From Kosmotogaceae bacterium (lineage in GTDB: Bacteria; Thermotogota; Thermotogae; Petrotogales; Kosmotogaceae), in the NCBI GenBank assembly GCA_003444085.1, contig DLVL01000007.1:1-14269 (forward strand): a DNA stretch of 14,269 nt. The letters run 5' to 3'. The translations under genes were made by a program, and so were the position numbers. Below the pieces are notes generated by a model. That model was not told the DNA's origin and did no database searches. It saw only the letters and a list, made by a program, of their open reading frames with translations. Positions 7,189-14,269 of the stretch are shown piece after piece (position 1 is the first letter of the stretch; every line of letters starts with the position of its first letter).

Positions 7189-7890
7189 ATGGAGCCACAA
7201 ATCAAAGAAAAGCTATCAACAAGATTGGCGAGTCTCAAAACATCTCTCAGCAAAGAATATGAGCTCTTGGATCTCCGTTTTTACGGAGGATACATGGCAT
7301 CTGCGATTTTCGAAAAGAAAGGCATGAAACATAGAGTTGACATCTATTACTCACCCGTTAGAGATGCATACACATTGTTGATAGACAAAAATGCAGGTCC
7401 CGAAACGGCAGTAGAGATAAAATCTGCATGGGAAGGATCAGAATCTTCCCGAAATACCAGACGCGCTTCTTCAGGTTACAAAGCATATATAGATGGTTCT
7501 TTCAGTGATGGAATAGTGTCATTTGGAGCGGTTATTTTGAAGGGTGATAATATCGTTGAAGAACTGTCAGGCGTTGTTAATGATAATGATTTCAAAGGTT
7601 CCCGACAGGTCGGGGGCGAACTACTGGCTGCAATGAAGGTAGCCAAATGGTGTATCGATCACGGAATCAGCGAGATAGATATCTTCTATGACTACGACGG
7701 AATAAAAAAATGGGCCAACAAAGAGTGGAAGGCTCGAAAAGAACTCACAAGAAGATACTCCCGGTTCATTAATGAATCGGGTTTGAAGATCCGATGGCAT
7801 AAGGTCAAAAGCCATACCGGAGACAAATGGAATGAGCATGCGGATAGACTGGCGAAATCTGCTAAGAGAAAACCCAAGAAGGAGGTTTGA
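7189..7890 (+). CDS. rnhA: Two-domain ribonuclease HI
   Basis: This 233-aa enzyme hydrolyses the RNA strand of RNA/DNA hybrids (R-loops, primers). The catalytic domain starts near residue 96. It carries the DEDD metal ligands: Asp102 in YIDGSF, Glu144 in GGELLA, Asp170 in YDYDGI and Asp219 in NEHADRLA, plus the flexible-loop His209 in VKSHTGDKWNEHAD. The basic tail (KSAKRKPKKEV) is a plausible nucleic-acid contact. The first ~85 residues are an extra domain. T. maritima RNase HI is known to have an N-terminal hybrid-binding domain, but here the usual aromatic and Gly-Ile-Tyr signature of that domain is not evident, so it may be diverged or different. A stop codon directly precedes ATG 7189, so no longer start exists; GGAGG lies 13 nt upstream, rather far. 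The stop is 1 bp before the dehydrogenase start and covers its ribosome-binding site. Confidence 0.92.
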   Translation: MEPQIKEKLSTRLASLKTSLSKEYELLDLRFYGGYMASAIFEKKGMKHRVDIYYSPVRDAYTLLIDKNAGPETAVEIKSAWEGSESSRNTRRASSGYKAYIDGSFSDGIVSFGAVILKGDNIVEELSGVVNDNDFKGSRQVGGELLAAMKVAKWCIDHGISEIDIFYDYDGIKKWANKEWKARKELTRRYSRFINESGLKIRWHKVKSHTGDKWNEHADRLAKSAKRKPKKEV

Positions 7891-7891
7891 A

Positions 7892-9055
7892 ATGGAAAAC
7901 TTCGTTTTTCAAAATGAAACGCGAATAGTCTTCGGAAAAGGAACAGAAAGACAGACAGGTTCTGAAGCAAGGAAAATAGGCAGAAGAGTGCTCCTGCATT
8001 ACGGACAGGGAAGTATAAAAAGAACTGGTCTTTACGATAGAGTTGTTTCTTCCCTTAAGGATAGTGGGATTGAGTTTATTGAGTTATCAGGAGTAGTTCC
8101 CAATCCAAGGCTTTCTCTTGTCAAGGAAGGGATAGAGCTTTGCAGAAAGCACGGAATCGAAGCAATACTCGCAGTAGGTGGCGGAAGTGTAATTGACTCT
8201 GCAAAAGCTATTGCTGCTGGAGTTCATTACGAAGGAGACGTCTGGGATTTCTACGAAGGCAAAGCAACCCCTTCAAGTGCGTTGCCTGTTGGTGTTGTTC
8301 TTACCATACCTGCAGCAGGAAGCGAATCAAGCGTTGGTAGCGTTATAACAAAAGAAGAAGGCCTTCTGAAGAGAGCTTTGAACACTCCAGTGATAAGACC
8401 GAAATTCGCTATCTTGAATCCCGAGCTCACATACACACTTCCTCCTTATCAGACAGCTTGCGGAATTGCTGACATGATGGCGCACATTATGGAGAGATAC
8501 TTCACGAATACTCGTAATGTTGAGTTGACGGATCGTCTTTGTGAGGCAACCCTCAGGACGATAATCAACAATTCAGCAAAGGTCTTCAATGATCCTGAGG
8601 ATTACAATGCAAGAGCAGAGCTCATGTGGGCATCGACTATTGCACACAACGGACTTCTGAACACTGGTCGTGTAGGAGACTGGGCCAGTCACCAGATTGA
8701 ACATGAGTTGAGCGGCATCTACGATATAGCACATGGAGCCGGTCTTGCCATTGTCTTTCCCGCCTGGATGAATTATGTTATGCAACACGATGTCGAAAGA
8801 TTTGCCCAGTTTGCTTCAAGAGTTTGGGGTAAAGAGATAAATCCCTTTGATATGGAAGACACAGCACGTCAGGGCATTGAATCCCTGAAGAACTTCTTCT
8901 CGTCCATAGGGCTTCCCGTTAGACTGAGCGAAGCGGGGATTCCCGATGATAGGATTGACGAAATGGCAGAAAAAGCCACATTGGACGGCCCACTGGGAAA
9001 TTTTGTCAAACTCGGAAAGAAGGAGATCAAAGATATTCTCTTGATGGCGAAGTAA
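7892..9055 (+). CDS. Iron-containing alcohol dehydrogenase (BDH/YqhD type)
   Basis: This 387-aa cytoplasmic enzyme interconverts aldehydes and alcohols with NAD(P)H and belongs to the group of butanol dehydrogenase and YqhD. The Rossmann part has the nucleotide motif GGGSVIDSAKAIA (96-108). The metal site is complete: Asp194 and His198 in GIADMMAHIMERYF, and His267 and His281 in SHQIEHELSGIYDIAHGAGL. The length is normal for the family. The frame is open upstream to an ATG at 7832 inside the RNase HI gene, but ATG 7892 has GGAGG 6 nt upstream and begins where the family does (MENFVFQNETRIVFGKG). The 1-bp gap to the RNase HI stop suggests translational coupling. The physiological aldehyde cannot be read from sequence; NADPH preference is typical of the group but not shown here. 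A strong hairpin terminator follows. Confidence 0.95.
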   Translation: MENFVFQNETRIVFGKGTERQTGSEARKIGRRVLLHYGQGSIKRTGLYDRVVSSLKDSGIEFIELSGVVPNPRLSLVKEGIELCRKHGIEAILAVGGGSVIDSAKAIAAGVHYEGDVWDFYEGKATPSSALPVGVVLTIPAAGSESSVGSVITKEEGLLKRALNTPVIRPKFAILNPELTYTLPPYQTACGIADMMAHIMERYFTNTRNVELTDRLCEATLRTIINNSAKVFNDPEDYNARAELMWASTIAHNGLLNTGRVGDWASHQIEHELSGIYDIAHGAGLAIVFPAWMNYVMQHDVERFAQFASRVWGKEINPFDMEDTARQGIESLKNFFSSIGLPVRLSEAGIPDDRIDEMAEKATLDGPLGNFVKLGKKEIKDILLMAK

Positions 9056-9073
9056 TGAAGTAATTGTGAGGAA

Positions 9074-9102
9074 AAGGGCCCGGTTACTCAGGGCCCTTGT
9101 TT
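9074..9102. terminator. Bidirectional intrinsic terminator between convergent genes
   Basis: AAGGGCCC (9074-9081) pairs with GGGCCCTT (9091-9098) around a 9-nt loop, an 8-bp GC-rich stem. On the plus strand it is followed by GTTT; on the minus strand by TTTTCC. It lies between the 3' ends of the alcohol dehydrogenase and the cupin gene and can serve both. Confidence 0.88.
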
Positions 9103-9115
9103 CCAGCTAGTTTGA

Positions 9116-9481
9116 TTATGATTTCAGAGGGTTTATCATCACGAGCAGAAACTTGCTATTCTGCAAGGCCTTCAGGGCATGTGGTTCGTCCGGAGGCATG
9201 ATGATGAGCTCATCGTCCGAAAGAACCTGAGATTTGCCAGATATGGTGATCTCCATCTCACCCTCGATGACATATACCATTGCCTCATAAGGAGTAGTAT
9301 GTTCACTGATCTCCTGATCCTTCCAGATCGCAAACACTGTAATAGTTCCCTTATCTCTTCTGAGAACTTCCTTGCTCACAACGGCATCTGACTGGTAGTC
9401 AAGGATTCTCCCTGCATTCATCACTGCTGAGCTGAACCGTTGTGTCTTCTTAAGTGTTTCTTCGAAGTCTTTATTGTTCAT
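9116..9481 (-). CDS. Small single-domain cupin protein
   Basis: This 121-aa protein is a single cupin_2 barrel. Motif 1 is SEHTTPYEAMVYVIEGEMEI with His61 and Glu66; motif 2 is IMPPDEPHAL with His101. The usual second histidine of motif 1 is Thr63, so the metal site, if present, is three-residue or incomplete. About 40 N-terminal residues (SSAVMNAGRILDY...SKEVL) belong to the same family architecture. Cupins of this kind may be metal-binding sensors or minor enzymes; the specific activity is not known to me. The start is ATG 9481 with AGAAGGAG 6 nt upstream, lying just after the stop of the flavodiiron gene (12-bp gap). It is therefore the second gene of a two-gene operon, suggesting a part in the oxygen or nitrosative stress response, by context only. 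Confidence 0.88.
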   Translation of the reverse strand: MNNKDFEETLKKTQRFSSAVMNAGRILDYQSDAVVSKEVLRRDKGTITVFAIWKDQEISEHTTPYEAMVYVIEGEMEITISGKSQVLSDDELIIMPPDEPHALKALQNSKFLLVMINPLKS

Positions 9482-9493
9482 CAGACGCTCCTT

Positions 9494-10675
9494 CTAGTTA
9501 TCGAGTTGCTTGCATTTTGATGCGATTTCGTCTGCAAGTTTGTCAAGTTGATCGAAGGCAGGCTCTTCAGGGTGTCCTTTTATCATCACAGGAGTAAGGA
9601 GTTCTGTCTTGAGGTTCTTGAGAGACTCTTTGATGACTCCTTCCGTATTTCCTCCCCAGCCGTATGAGCCTATCATTGTCACATACGGGATTGTGGGTCT
9701 CAGAGCATTTACAAGTGTTGCGGCGTGTAGAGCTACCGGGTGTGGTCCACCAAGCACTGTAGGGACTCCAAGAACAAGAACCGCAGAATCGACAAGATTG
9801 ATTGCCAGTTCGCCGATATCTGCAACTGTTAGATCGAATGGTTTTACCTTCACGTGTCTTTCAGAAAGGGCATCAACAAGATGCTCAACCATCGCCCTGG
9901 TGCTTCCGTGCATAGAAACAAAAGGAACCAGTACAACCGGTTTTTTAACGTCTGAGGTCCAGTCTTCGTATTGACCGACTATTACTGAAGGATCCTTGTG
10001 AACAGGGCCATGACTGGGAGCGATCATTCTCGGGGAGAGTTCTCTAACCTTCTTCAGGTGGTTTCTTATGGTGCTGCTGAAAGGCATCATTATCTCTGCG
10101 AAGTAGCGTTTTGCGCTGGAAATGACAGTTTCGTCTATCTTTTCGAACAACGAAGAGCTTGCCAGATGTGACCCAAAGAAGTCACAGGAGAAGAGTATCT
10201 CTTCTTCTTTCAGCAGAGTAACCATCGTCTCAGGCCAGTGAACCCAGGGCATATCGAAAAACTGCAAAGTAAGATCTCCGAGCGATAACGACGCTTCATT
10301 ACTGATGACCTTGAACTTCTCATCAGGTAACAGGAGCAACTCCTTAAGCATCGTCTTGCATTTGGCATTTGTGACTACCTGGGCTTCTGGAAATGCCTCC
10401 AGGACCGCTGGAATTGCACCAGAGTGATCCTGTTCTCCATGATGAGAGATCACATAGTCAATCCTGTCAACTCCAAGCCTGTTAAGATTGCTCAGAAGCT
10501 CTTTTTGCTTCGTTGGATCAACGGTGTCAATGAGAGCAGTTGCGCTGCTTCCCTTCACTAGGTAAGCGTTATAAGATGTTCCATCAGGAAGAGGAATGAG
10601 TTCATCAAACAATCTCCTGTGCCAATCCTGGGCTCCTACTGATGTAACTCTTTCAGTGATTTTCTCTATTGCCAT
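9494..10675 (-). CDS. Flavodiiron protein (A-type flavoprotein, O2/NO reductase)
   Basis: This 393-aa cytoplasmic enzyme reduces O2 to water and/or NO to N2O, protecting anaerobes. The N-terminal metallo-beta-lactamase-like domain carries the complete diiron site: His79, Glu81, Asp83 and His84 in SHHGEQDHSGAI, His146 in MPWVHWPE, Asp165 in FSCDFFGSH and His222 in APSHGP. The C-terminal flavodoxin domain starts near 246, with FMN phosphate loop SMHGSTRAM (254-262) and later IGSYGWGG. It has no C-terminal rubredoxin or flavin reductase fusion, so it is class A and needs an external electron donor such as rubredoxin, which is not in this window. T. maritima has a homologue of this type. The start is ATG 10675 with GGAGG about 8 nt upstream. 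It is co-oriented with the cupin gene and divergent from the RND gene. Confidence 0.95.
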   Translation of the reverse strand: MAIEKITERVTSVGAQDWHRRLFDELIPLPDGTSYNAYLVKGSSATALIDTVDPTKQKELLSNLNRLGVDRIDYVISHHGEQDHSGAIPAVLEAFPEAQVVTNAKCKTMLKELLLLPDEKFKVISNEASLSLGDLTLQFFDMPWVHWPETMVTLLKEEEILFSCDFFGSHLASSSLFEKIDETVISSAKRYFAEIMMPFSSTIRNHLKKVRELSPRMIAPSHGPVHKDPSVIVGQYEDWTSDVKKPVVLVPFVSMHGSTRAMVEHLVDALSERHVKVKPFDLTVADIGELAINLVDSAVLVLGVPTVLGGPHPVALHAATLVNALRPTIPYVTMIGSYGWGGNTEGVIKESLKNLKTELLTPVMIKGHPEEPAFDQLDKLADEIASKCKQLDN

Positions 10676-10755
10676 CCAAATCCCTCCTCATACGTACAAT
10701 TATCCTCTTTTCCGTTACTCTCAACTATTATCCTATCAAGAATGCAGCAAGATCT

Positions 10756-10769
10756 GTAACATTTGTTAC
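10756..10769. promoter_or_regulatory. 14-bp perfect palindrome, candidate operator
   Basis: GTAACA and TGTTAC flank a 2-bp centre (TT). It lies about mid-way in the 193-bp divergent spacer between the flavodiiron gene (80 bp from its start) and the RND gene. Shape and place suit a dimeric repressor site; no regulator gene is nearby and I do not match it to a known consensus. Confidence 0.35.
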
Positions 10770-10833
10770 TGGTGTGCCAGGGGCTTCTTAATGCGTCCAC
10801 TGTTGTATTATTGAACTTGATAGTAATTAACCA

Positions 10834-10851
10834 TCTGTATCCAGATACAGA
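10834..10851. promoter_or_regulatory. 18-bp perfect palindrome just upstream of the RND gene
   Basis: TCTGTATC (10834-10841) and GATACAGA (10844-10851) are exact reverse complements with a 2-bp centre (CA). It ends 17 bp before the RND start codon. As DNA it looks like a TetR-type operator; as RNA it would form a 7-bp hairpin just ahead of the weak ribosome-binding site (AGGCGG). Which, if either, is used cannot be told from the sequence. Confidence 0.45.
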
Positions 10852-10868
10852 GCTTTCAGGCGGTTTCT

Positions 10869-12986
10869 ATGAGGAAAATCCTGGCATATTCGTTCGTGGC
10901 TATTTCGGTCCTGGTGGCGGTGAGTGTTTTCGTCAATCTTTCTTATGATGCTTCTTACGATGCTTATCTTGACGAGGATGACCCGTATATAAGCGGTTTC
11001 CTGAATATTGGAGAGAAGTTCGGAGACAAGGGAATGCTTTTCTTGATACTTGAGCGATACGATCAGATGTCGCAGTCTCTCGTTGAACTTAAAGCAATAA
11101 CTGCCGCAATAGAAGAGCTCCCTTGGGTTTCAAGAGTTTACTCCGTTCTCGACGCGCTGAAATTCGGCAGGTTTGATCTACTGCGTTTTGATCTTCCAGT
11201 AGAACCGTACATCATAGAAGAAGGCAGCGTTTTCACTATGGATGCTGCTATTCTTGATGACCCGCTTTATGCGGATCTTTTTGTGTCTGCTGACGGAAGA
11301 AGCCTGAGTGTTTTGATAACACTTGACATTGAGGCCACAGAAGATAATGAGCGAATTGTAGAGGAAATCAAGGTCGCAGTTGAAGGCAATACGGAAATGA
11401 AGTATTTCCTGGTCGGAGAAAATGTGGCAAGCTATGCCACTTTTAAGGCTATCAGAGAGATGATGTTGATATATCCACCCTTAGTGTTATTCTCTATCCT
11501 CGTGGTTTACTACATCGGGTTTCGAAGACCAATACTACCAGTACTGTCTTTAATTCCCGCGATTCTTTCCGCAGTATGGGTAACGAGTTTAATGAACTTC
11601 CTAGGAAAAGAGATCAATATACTCACAGTTATGATTCCGTCCTTCATAATGATCATAGGAAGTGCTTATGGGATGCATTTCCTGACGATCTACTGTGAAA
11701 ACGCGAATATTACCGTTCACTCCGAAAGAATTCGAAGAACGATAAGGGAAGAGCGTGTGCCTGTTTACTTCTCTGCATTTACAACGATGGCAGGCTTCTC
11801 TTCATATCTCTTTCTGGATATGCAGGCATTTCGTGACCTGGGAGTGTTTGTCTGTTTGGGGATATTCCTTTCGGCACTTCTAACCATGGTACTTCTGCCT
11901 GCGCTCTTATCCGACAAGAGTTATCAACCTGCGACAAAGCGCAGAGTACTGATAATCAGAAGAATGCCTGCAATTGTGACAAGAGGAGCCCTCTTTCTGG
12001 TCATAGTCATGATATTCCTCTCTCCTTTCCTGATTTCGAGGATTTCGATGAATATCGATCAGTATGCCTTCTTCAAGGAAGACTCTCAGGTAACGATCGC
12101 AGTAAATGAAATGAGAGAAAGATTTGGATGGACAAGTGTGTATTATCTGATGATGGAAATTGGTGAAGAACATGAACGGACAAGCTTCTACGCGTCAGAA
12201 CTTAGAGCTTTCAGTGATCTTGTTTTGGAAGTTGCAGATAGTGATATGGTTTCTAAGACGCTTGATATCGGTACCTATTCCCGTGCCACAGGTATCCCCG
12301 AACCCCTTCTACAACGTATCGTTGATGCGGACGAAGGCTTGCAGAGCGCGTCAGCACTATTTGTGAAAGACAACGCTGTAAGGGCGATACTCTTCTCTCC
12401 ACTGAGTGATACAGAAAGCGCCGGCGAGATGGAGAGAATTGTATCGGAAGCAATCATGGAACGACAGGAAGAGCTTCCTGATGTCAAACTCTTTTTTGCA
12501 AGTACCTCCCTCATATGGAGAAGCGTCAATTCAAATGTTGTCTCAAACCAGATTCAGAGTTTAACAGTCTCTTTCGTGCTGATATTGTGCATGCTACTAT
12601 TCATATTCAGAAGAGTGAAATACACTCTTGCCATGACAGTACCAATTCTTCTTACTGCGGTCTTCAGTTTCGTCTTGATGAGTCTGACGGGGATCTCACT
12701 GAATATATCCACGGCGCTGCTTTCAGGTATGCTCATGGGTCTTGTAATTGACTACTCCATACACTTCGCCGTATGGTACAGAAGGTTCCGAGATTCGTCA
12801 AAGACGCTCCAGAAAACGTCAGGACCAATAATAGCGAATGCTCTTGGTCTTGTAGTGGGTTTCTCGGTCCTTTTCACTGCGCCACTTGTGCTTTACGTAG
12901 ATGTTGCTCTGCTTATGGTCGGAAGTCTGACCTTTGGCGTCATGACCACACTGGTCTTGCTCCCCGGAATACTCAAGAAGATCTAG
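10869..12986 (+). CDS. RND superfamily exporter (MMPL/HAE3-like)
   Basis: This 705-aa membrane protein has the RND two-fold repeat: a first helix (about 5-23), an extracytoplasmic domain (about 25-195), a five-helix bundle (about 197-350), a linker, a helix (about 370-390), a second extracytoplasmic domain (391-562) and a second five-helix bundle (563-705). The second half keeps the proton-relay motif GLVIDYSIHF with Asp628. The equivalent first-half segment is GSAYGMHFL (264-272) and lacks the Asp, a feature I associate with archaeal/bacterial HAE3-type exporters. Size is below the ~1000 aa of AcrB and near that of MMPL-like proteins. Substrate is unknown; lipids, hydrophobic compounds or drugs are typical. 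The start is ATG 10869 with AGGCGG 5 nt upstream. No membrane-fusion or outer-membrane partner is adjacent, so it probably works alone. An 18-bp palindrome precedes it. Confidence 0.9.
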   Translation: MRKILAYSFVAISVLVAVSVFVNLSYDASYDAYLDEDDPYISGFLNIGEKFGDKGMLFLILERYDQMSQSLVELKAITAAIEELPWVSRVYSVLDALKFGRFDLLRFDLPVEPYIIEEGSVFTMDAAILDDPLYADLFVSADGRSLSVLITLDIEATEDNERIVEEIKVAVEGNTEMKYFLVGENVASYATFKAIREMMLIYPPLVLFSILVVYYIGFRRPILPVLSLIPAILSAVWVTSLMNFLGKEINILTVMIPSFIMIIGSAYGMHFLTIYCENANITVHSERIRRTIREERVPVYFSAFTTMAGFSSYLFLDMQAFRDLGVFVCLGIFLSALLTMVLLPALLSDKSYQPATKRRVLIIRRMPAIVTRGALFLVIVMIFLSPFLISRISMNIDQYAFFKEDSQVTIAVNEMRERFGWTSVYYLMMEIGEEHERTSFYASELRAFSDLVLEVADSDMVSKTLDIGTYSRATGIPEPLLQRIVDADEGLQSASALFVKDNAVRAILFSPLSDTESAGEMERIVSEAIMERQEELPDVKLFFASTSLIWRSVNSNVVSNQIQSLTVSFVLILCMLLFIFRRVKYTLAMTVPILLTAVFSFVLMSLTGISLNISTALLSGMLMGLVIDYSIHFAVWYRRFRDSSKTLQKTSGPIIANALGLVVGFSVLFTAPLVLYVDVALLMVGSLTFGVMTTLVLLPGILKKI

Positions 12987-13015
12987 CATGGTCCATATGA
13001 CCGATGGTAATTTTT
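12987..13015 (+). terminator. Probable intrinsic terminator after the RND gene
   Basis: GGTC and GACC pair around CATAT, extended by CAT/ATG with one bulged G; GTAATTTTT follows. It lies immediately after the RND stop codon. The stem is short, so it may be weak. Confidence 0.5.
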
Positions 13016-13105
13016 GCAGAAGTCATGTGAGAAACGCGTGAGTGGTTGCGGTAGAATAAGGTAGTAACTTAGCAGGAAGCGATCAGATTATGAGGTGAGT
13101 TTTAG

Positions 13106-13972
13106 ATGTCCAGAGTGAAGTTAGTCCTTGACAGTACAGCAGATGTTCCTGAGGAATGGTTGAGCAAATATGACATTGCGATGATTCCACTCCATATAAC
13201 CTGGCCAGACGGAAAGATCGAGGATGACACAAGGGAGCGCGACAGTGTCGTTGAGTATTGGAGGACTTTAGAGAAGGCCAGCGAGTTTCCGAAATCTTCG
13301 CAACCGACTCCTGCAGAATTCACAGCGCTTTACAGAAACATCAAACGGGAGGGATACGATGAAATCGTTGTTCTCACCCTCTCATCGGCAATGTCGGGAA
13401 CTTATAACAGCGCTTTGATTGCTGCAAGAGACAGCAACATTCCTGTTCATGTTATTGATACAAAGAAAGCCAGCGCAGCAGCCACACTCATTGCCAAGAG
13501 GGCAAGGGAATTCCTTGATTCAGGCATGAACACACAGAAAATGAAGGACCTTCTCTGCCAGGAAGTCGCGGAAGGAAAGGTCCATGCTATCTTCTACGTG
13601 TCTAACTTCGATTTCCTCGTAAAAGGAGGAAGAGTATCGAAATTTCAGGGATTCGTAGGTGGACTGCTGAACATAAACGTTTGTCTTTACATAACCCATG
13701 ACACAGGAGATATGATTCCTTTCAAGAGAATTCGTGGGGAAAAGAAAGCCCAGAGAGCTGTGATAGACAAGATATCAATGGAAGTGTCGGCGGGTTCTGA
13801 AGTAGACGTCATGATGGTCCATGCTGAGAATAAGGAAGGAATAGACATCCTTGCAGAGCAACTAAAGGAGTACTACGATATCGCCACCTTTGATGAGACA
13901 ATGATGGGCAAAGTCATTTCAACTCATGTGGGACCAGGTACAGCAGGGTTCGCCCTGTACCAGAGAGAGTAG
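13106..13972 (+). CDS. DegV family fatty-acid-binding protein
   Basis: This 288-aa cytoplasmic protein binds one long-chain fatty acid between two alpha/beta domains. In Gram-positive bacteria relatives (FakB) present the acid to the kinase FakA; no FakA-like gene is in this window, so that role is inferred. Family motifs are in place: DSTADVP (9-15), KSSQPTPAEF (63-72), LSSAMSGTYNSA (92-103), the VIDTKKAS segment (117-124), the helix FLVKGGRVSKFQ and the C-terminal STHVGPGTAGFAL. Length is normal (about 280-290 aa). ATG 13106 follows GAGGTGAG with about 6 nt spacing. It is preceded by a 119-bp spacer with a probable terminator of the RND gene, so it likely has its own promoter; TAGAAT near 13052 is a possible -10 but no good -35 is visible. 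T. maritima has homologues with known structures. Confidence 0.94.
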   Translation: MSRVKLVLDSTADVPEEWLSKYDIAMIPLHITWPDGKIEDDTRERDSVVEYWRTLEKASEFPKSSQPTPAEFTALYRNIKREGYDEIVVLTLSSAMSGTYNSALIAARDSNIPVHVIDTKKASAAATLIAKRAREFLDSGMNTQKMKDLLCQEVAEGKVHAIFYVSNFDFLVKGGRVSKFQGFVGGLLNINVCLYITHDTGDMIPFKRIRGEKKAQRAVIDKISMEVSAGSEVDVMMVHAENKEGIDILAEQLKEYYDIATFDETMMGKVISTHVGPGTAGFALYQRE

Positions 13973-13973
13973 C

Positions 13974-13997
13974 AGAGGCCCTGATTCAGCGGCCTCT
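13974..13997. terminator. Hairpin after degV, possible terminator
   Basis: AGAGGCC (13974-13980) pairs with GGCCTCT (13991-13997), with CTG/CAG able to extend the stem inward. It lies just past the degV stop and between convergent genes. The tail (CTTCAATAG) lacks a proper T tract, so an intrinsic terminator is only possible. Confidence 0.4.
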
Positions 13998-14025
13998 CTT
14001 CAATAGAATATGAAGAATCCTGGTC

Positions 14026-14269
14026 TCATGTGAAGAAGTAGAGTGTCAGAGCGTAGAAGACAACGCCCACCACAGCCAATACGAGGAAAAGGATTATCAA
14101 TATGCCCTGTATCTTGAAGAACGATCTGGTGGCGTTGAGTGCGTCTTCAATCAAAGCTAACTTCCCGGATTCAATATAGTCTTCCAGAGACCTGCGGGTT
14201 CGTCTCAGTTTTGCGCCCATAACCAGCACAAAAATACCGCCAACAATCACAGCTCCTGCACCTGCAAGT
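14026..14269 (-). CDS. Small two-helix membrane protein, N-terminus cut by window edge
   Basis: The frame is open to the right edge, so the start is outside or at GTG 14250 (74 aa); no ribosome-binding site supports that GTG. Two hydrophobic segments are seen: LAGAGAVIVGGIFVLVMGAKL at the start of the visible part and GILIILFLVLAVVGVVFYAL near the end. Between them is a charged amphipathic stretch (LRRTRRSLEDYIESGKLALIEDALNATRSFFK, shown here in outline by its Arg-rich start and its Leu/Ala-rich helix). This layout recalls DUF5362-type proteins of unknown function, but the match is from memory and tentative. It is convergent with degV. Confidence 0.6.
   Translation of the reverse strand, partial: LAGAGAVIVGGIFVLVMGAKLRRTRRSLEDYIESGKLALIEDALNATRSFFKIQGILIILFLVLAVVGVVFYALTLYFFT

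Noticed and set aside
7832..7891. 20-residue N-terminal extension of the alcohol dehydrogenase
   Set aside because: It overlaps the rnhA 3' end, while ATG 7892 has GGAGG at ideal spacing and matches the family start.

Overview
The window looks like chromosome from a member of the Thermotogota, most likely a mesophilic or moderately thermophilic relative such as Mesotoga or Kosmotoga. This is an inference from gene content (flavodiiron protein, iron-type alcohol dehydrogenase, DegV, a TM1266-type hydrogenase-regulator homologue, DUF401 permease), strong GGAGG ribosome-binding sites, frequent AGA/AGG arginine codons and mid-range GC. No 16S rRNA or other taxonomic marker is present. No CRISPR array, tRNA, rRNA or intact transposase is visible.

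Layout. (1) 1-5076, minus strand: a polyamine ABC transporter operon in the order potA-potB-potC-potD, with overlapping or nearly overlapping genes, followed 53 bp later by a secreted seven-repeat WD40 protein that runs off the left edge. (2) 5137-6312, minus: a DUF401 membrane protein, 60 bp upstream of potA and possibly in the same transcript. (3) 6313-6818: 506 bp with no convincing gene. It contains a 274-bp non-coding block bounded by perfect 12-bp inverted repeats and flanked by 7-bp direct repeats, which looks like a MITE or insertion-sequence remnant. Further copies of its terminal octamer lie beside it. (4) 6819-7097, minus: a small TM1266-like protein, divergent from (5) 7189-9055, plus: a two-domain RNase HI translationally linked to an iron-dependent alcohol dehydrogenase, ending at a strong bidirectional terminator. 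(6) 9116-10675, minus: a flavodiiron protein and a cupin protein, an oxygen/NO-detoxification type pair. (7) 10869-12986, plus: an RND/MMPL-type exporter, divergent from the flavodiiron gene across a 193-bp spacer that carries two perfect palindromes. (8) 13106-13972, plus: a DegV fatty-acid-binding protein. (9) 14026-14269, minus: the C-terminal part of a small two-helix membrane protein.

Most of the window is ordinary metabolic and transport sequence. The points most worth a second look are the MITE-like block, the apparent ACG start codon of the WD40 gene, the two operator-like palindromes between the flavodiiron and RND genes, and the unusual N-terminal domain of the RNase HI.
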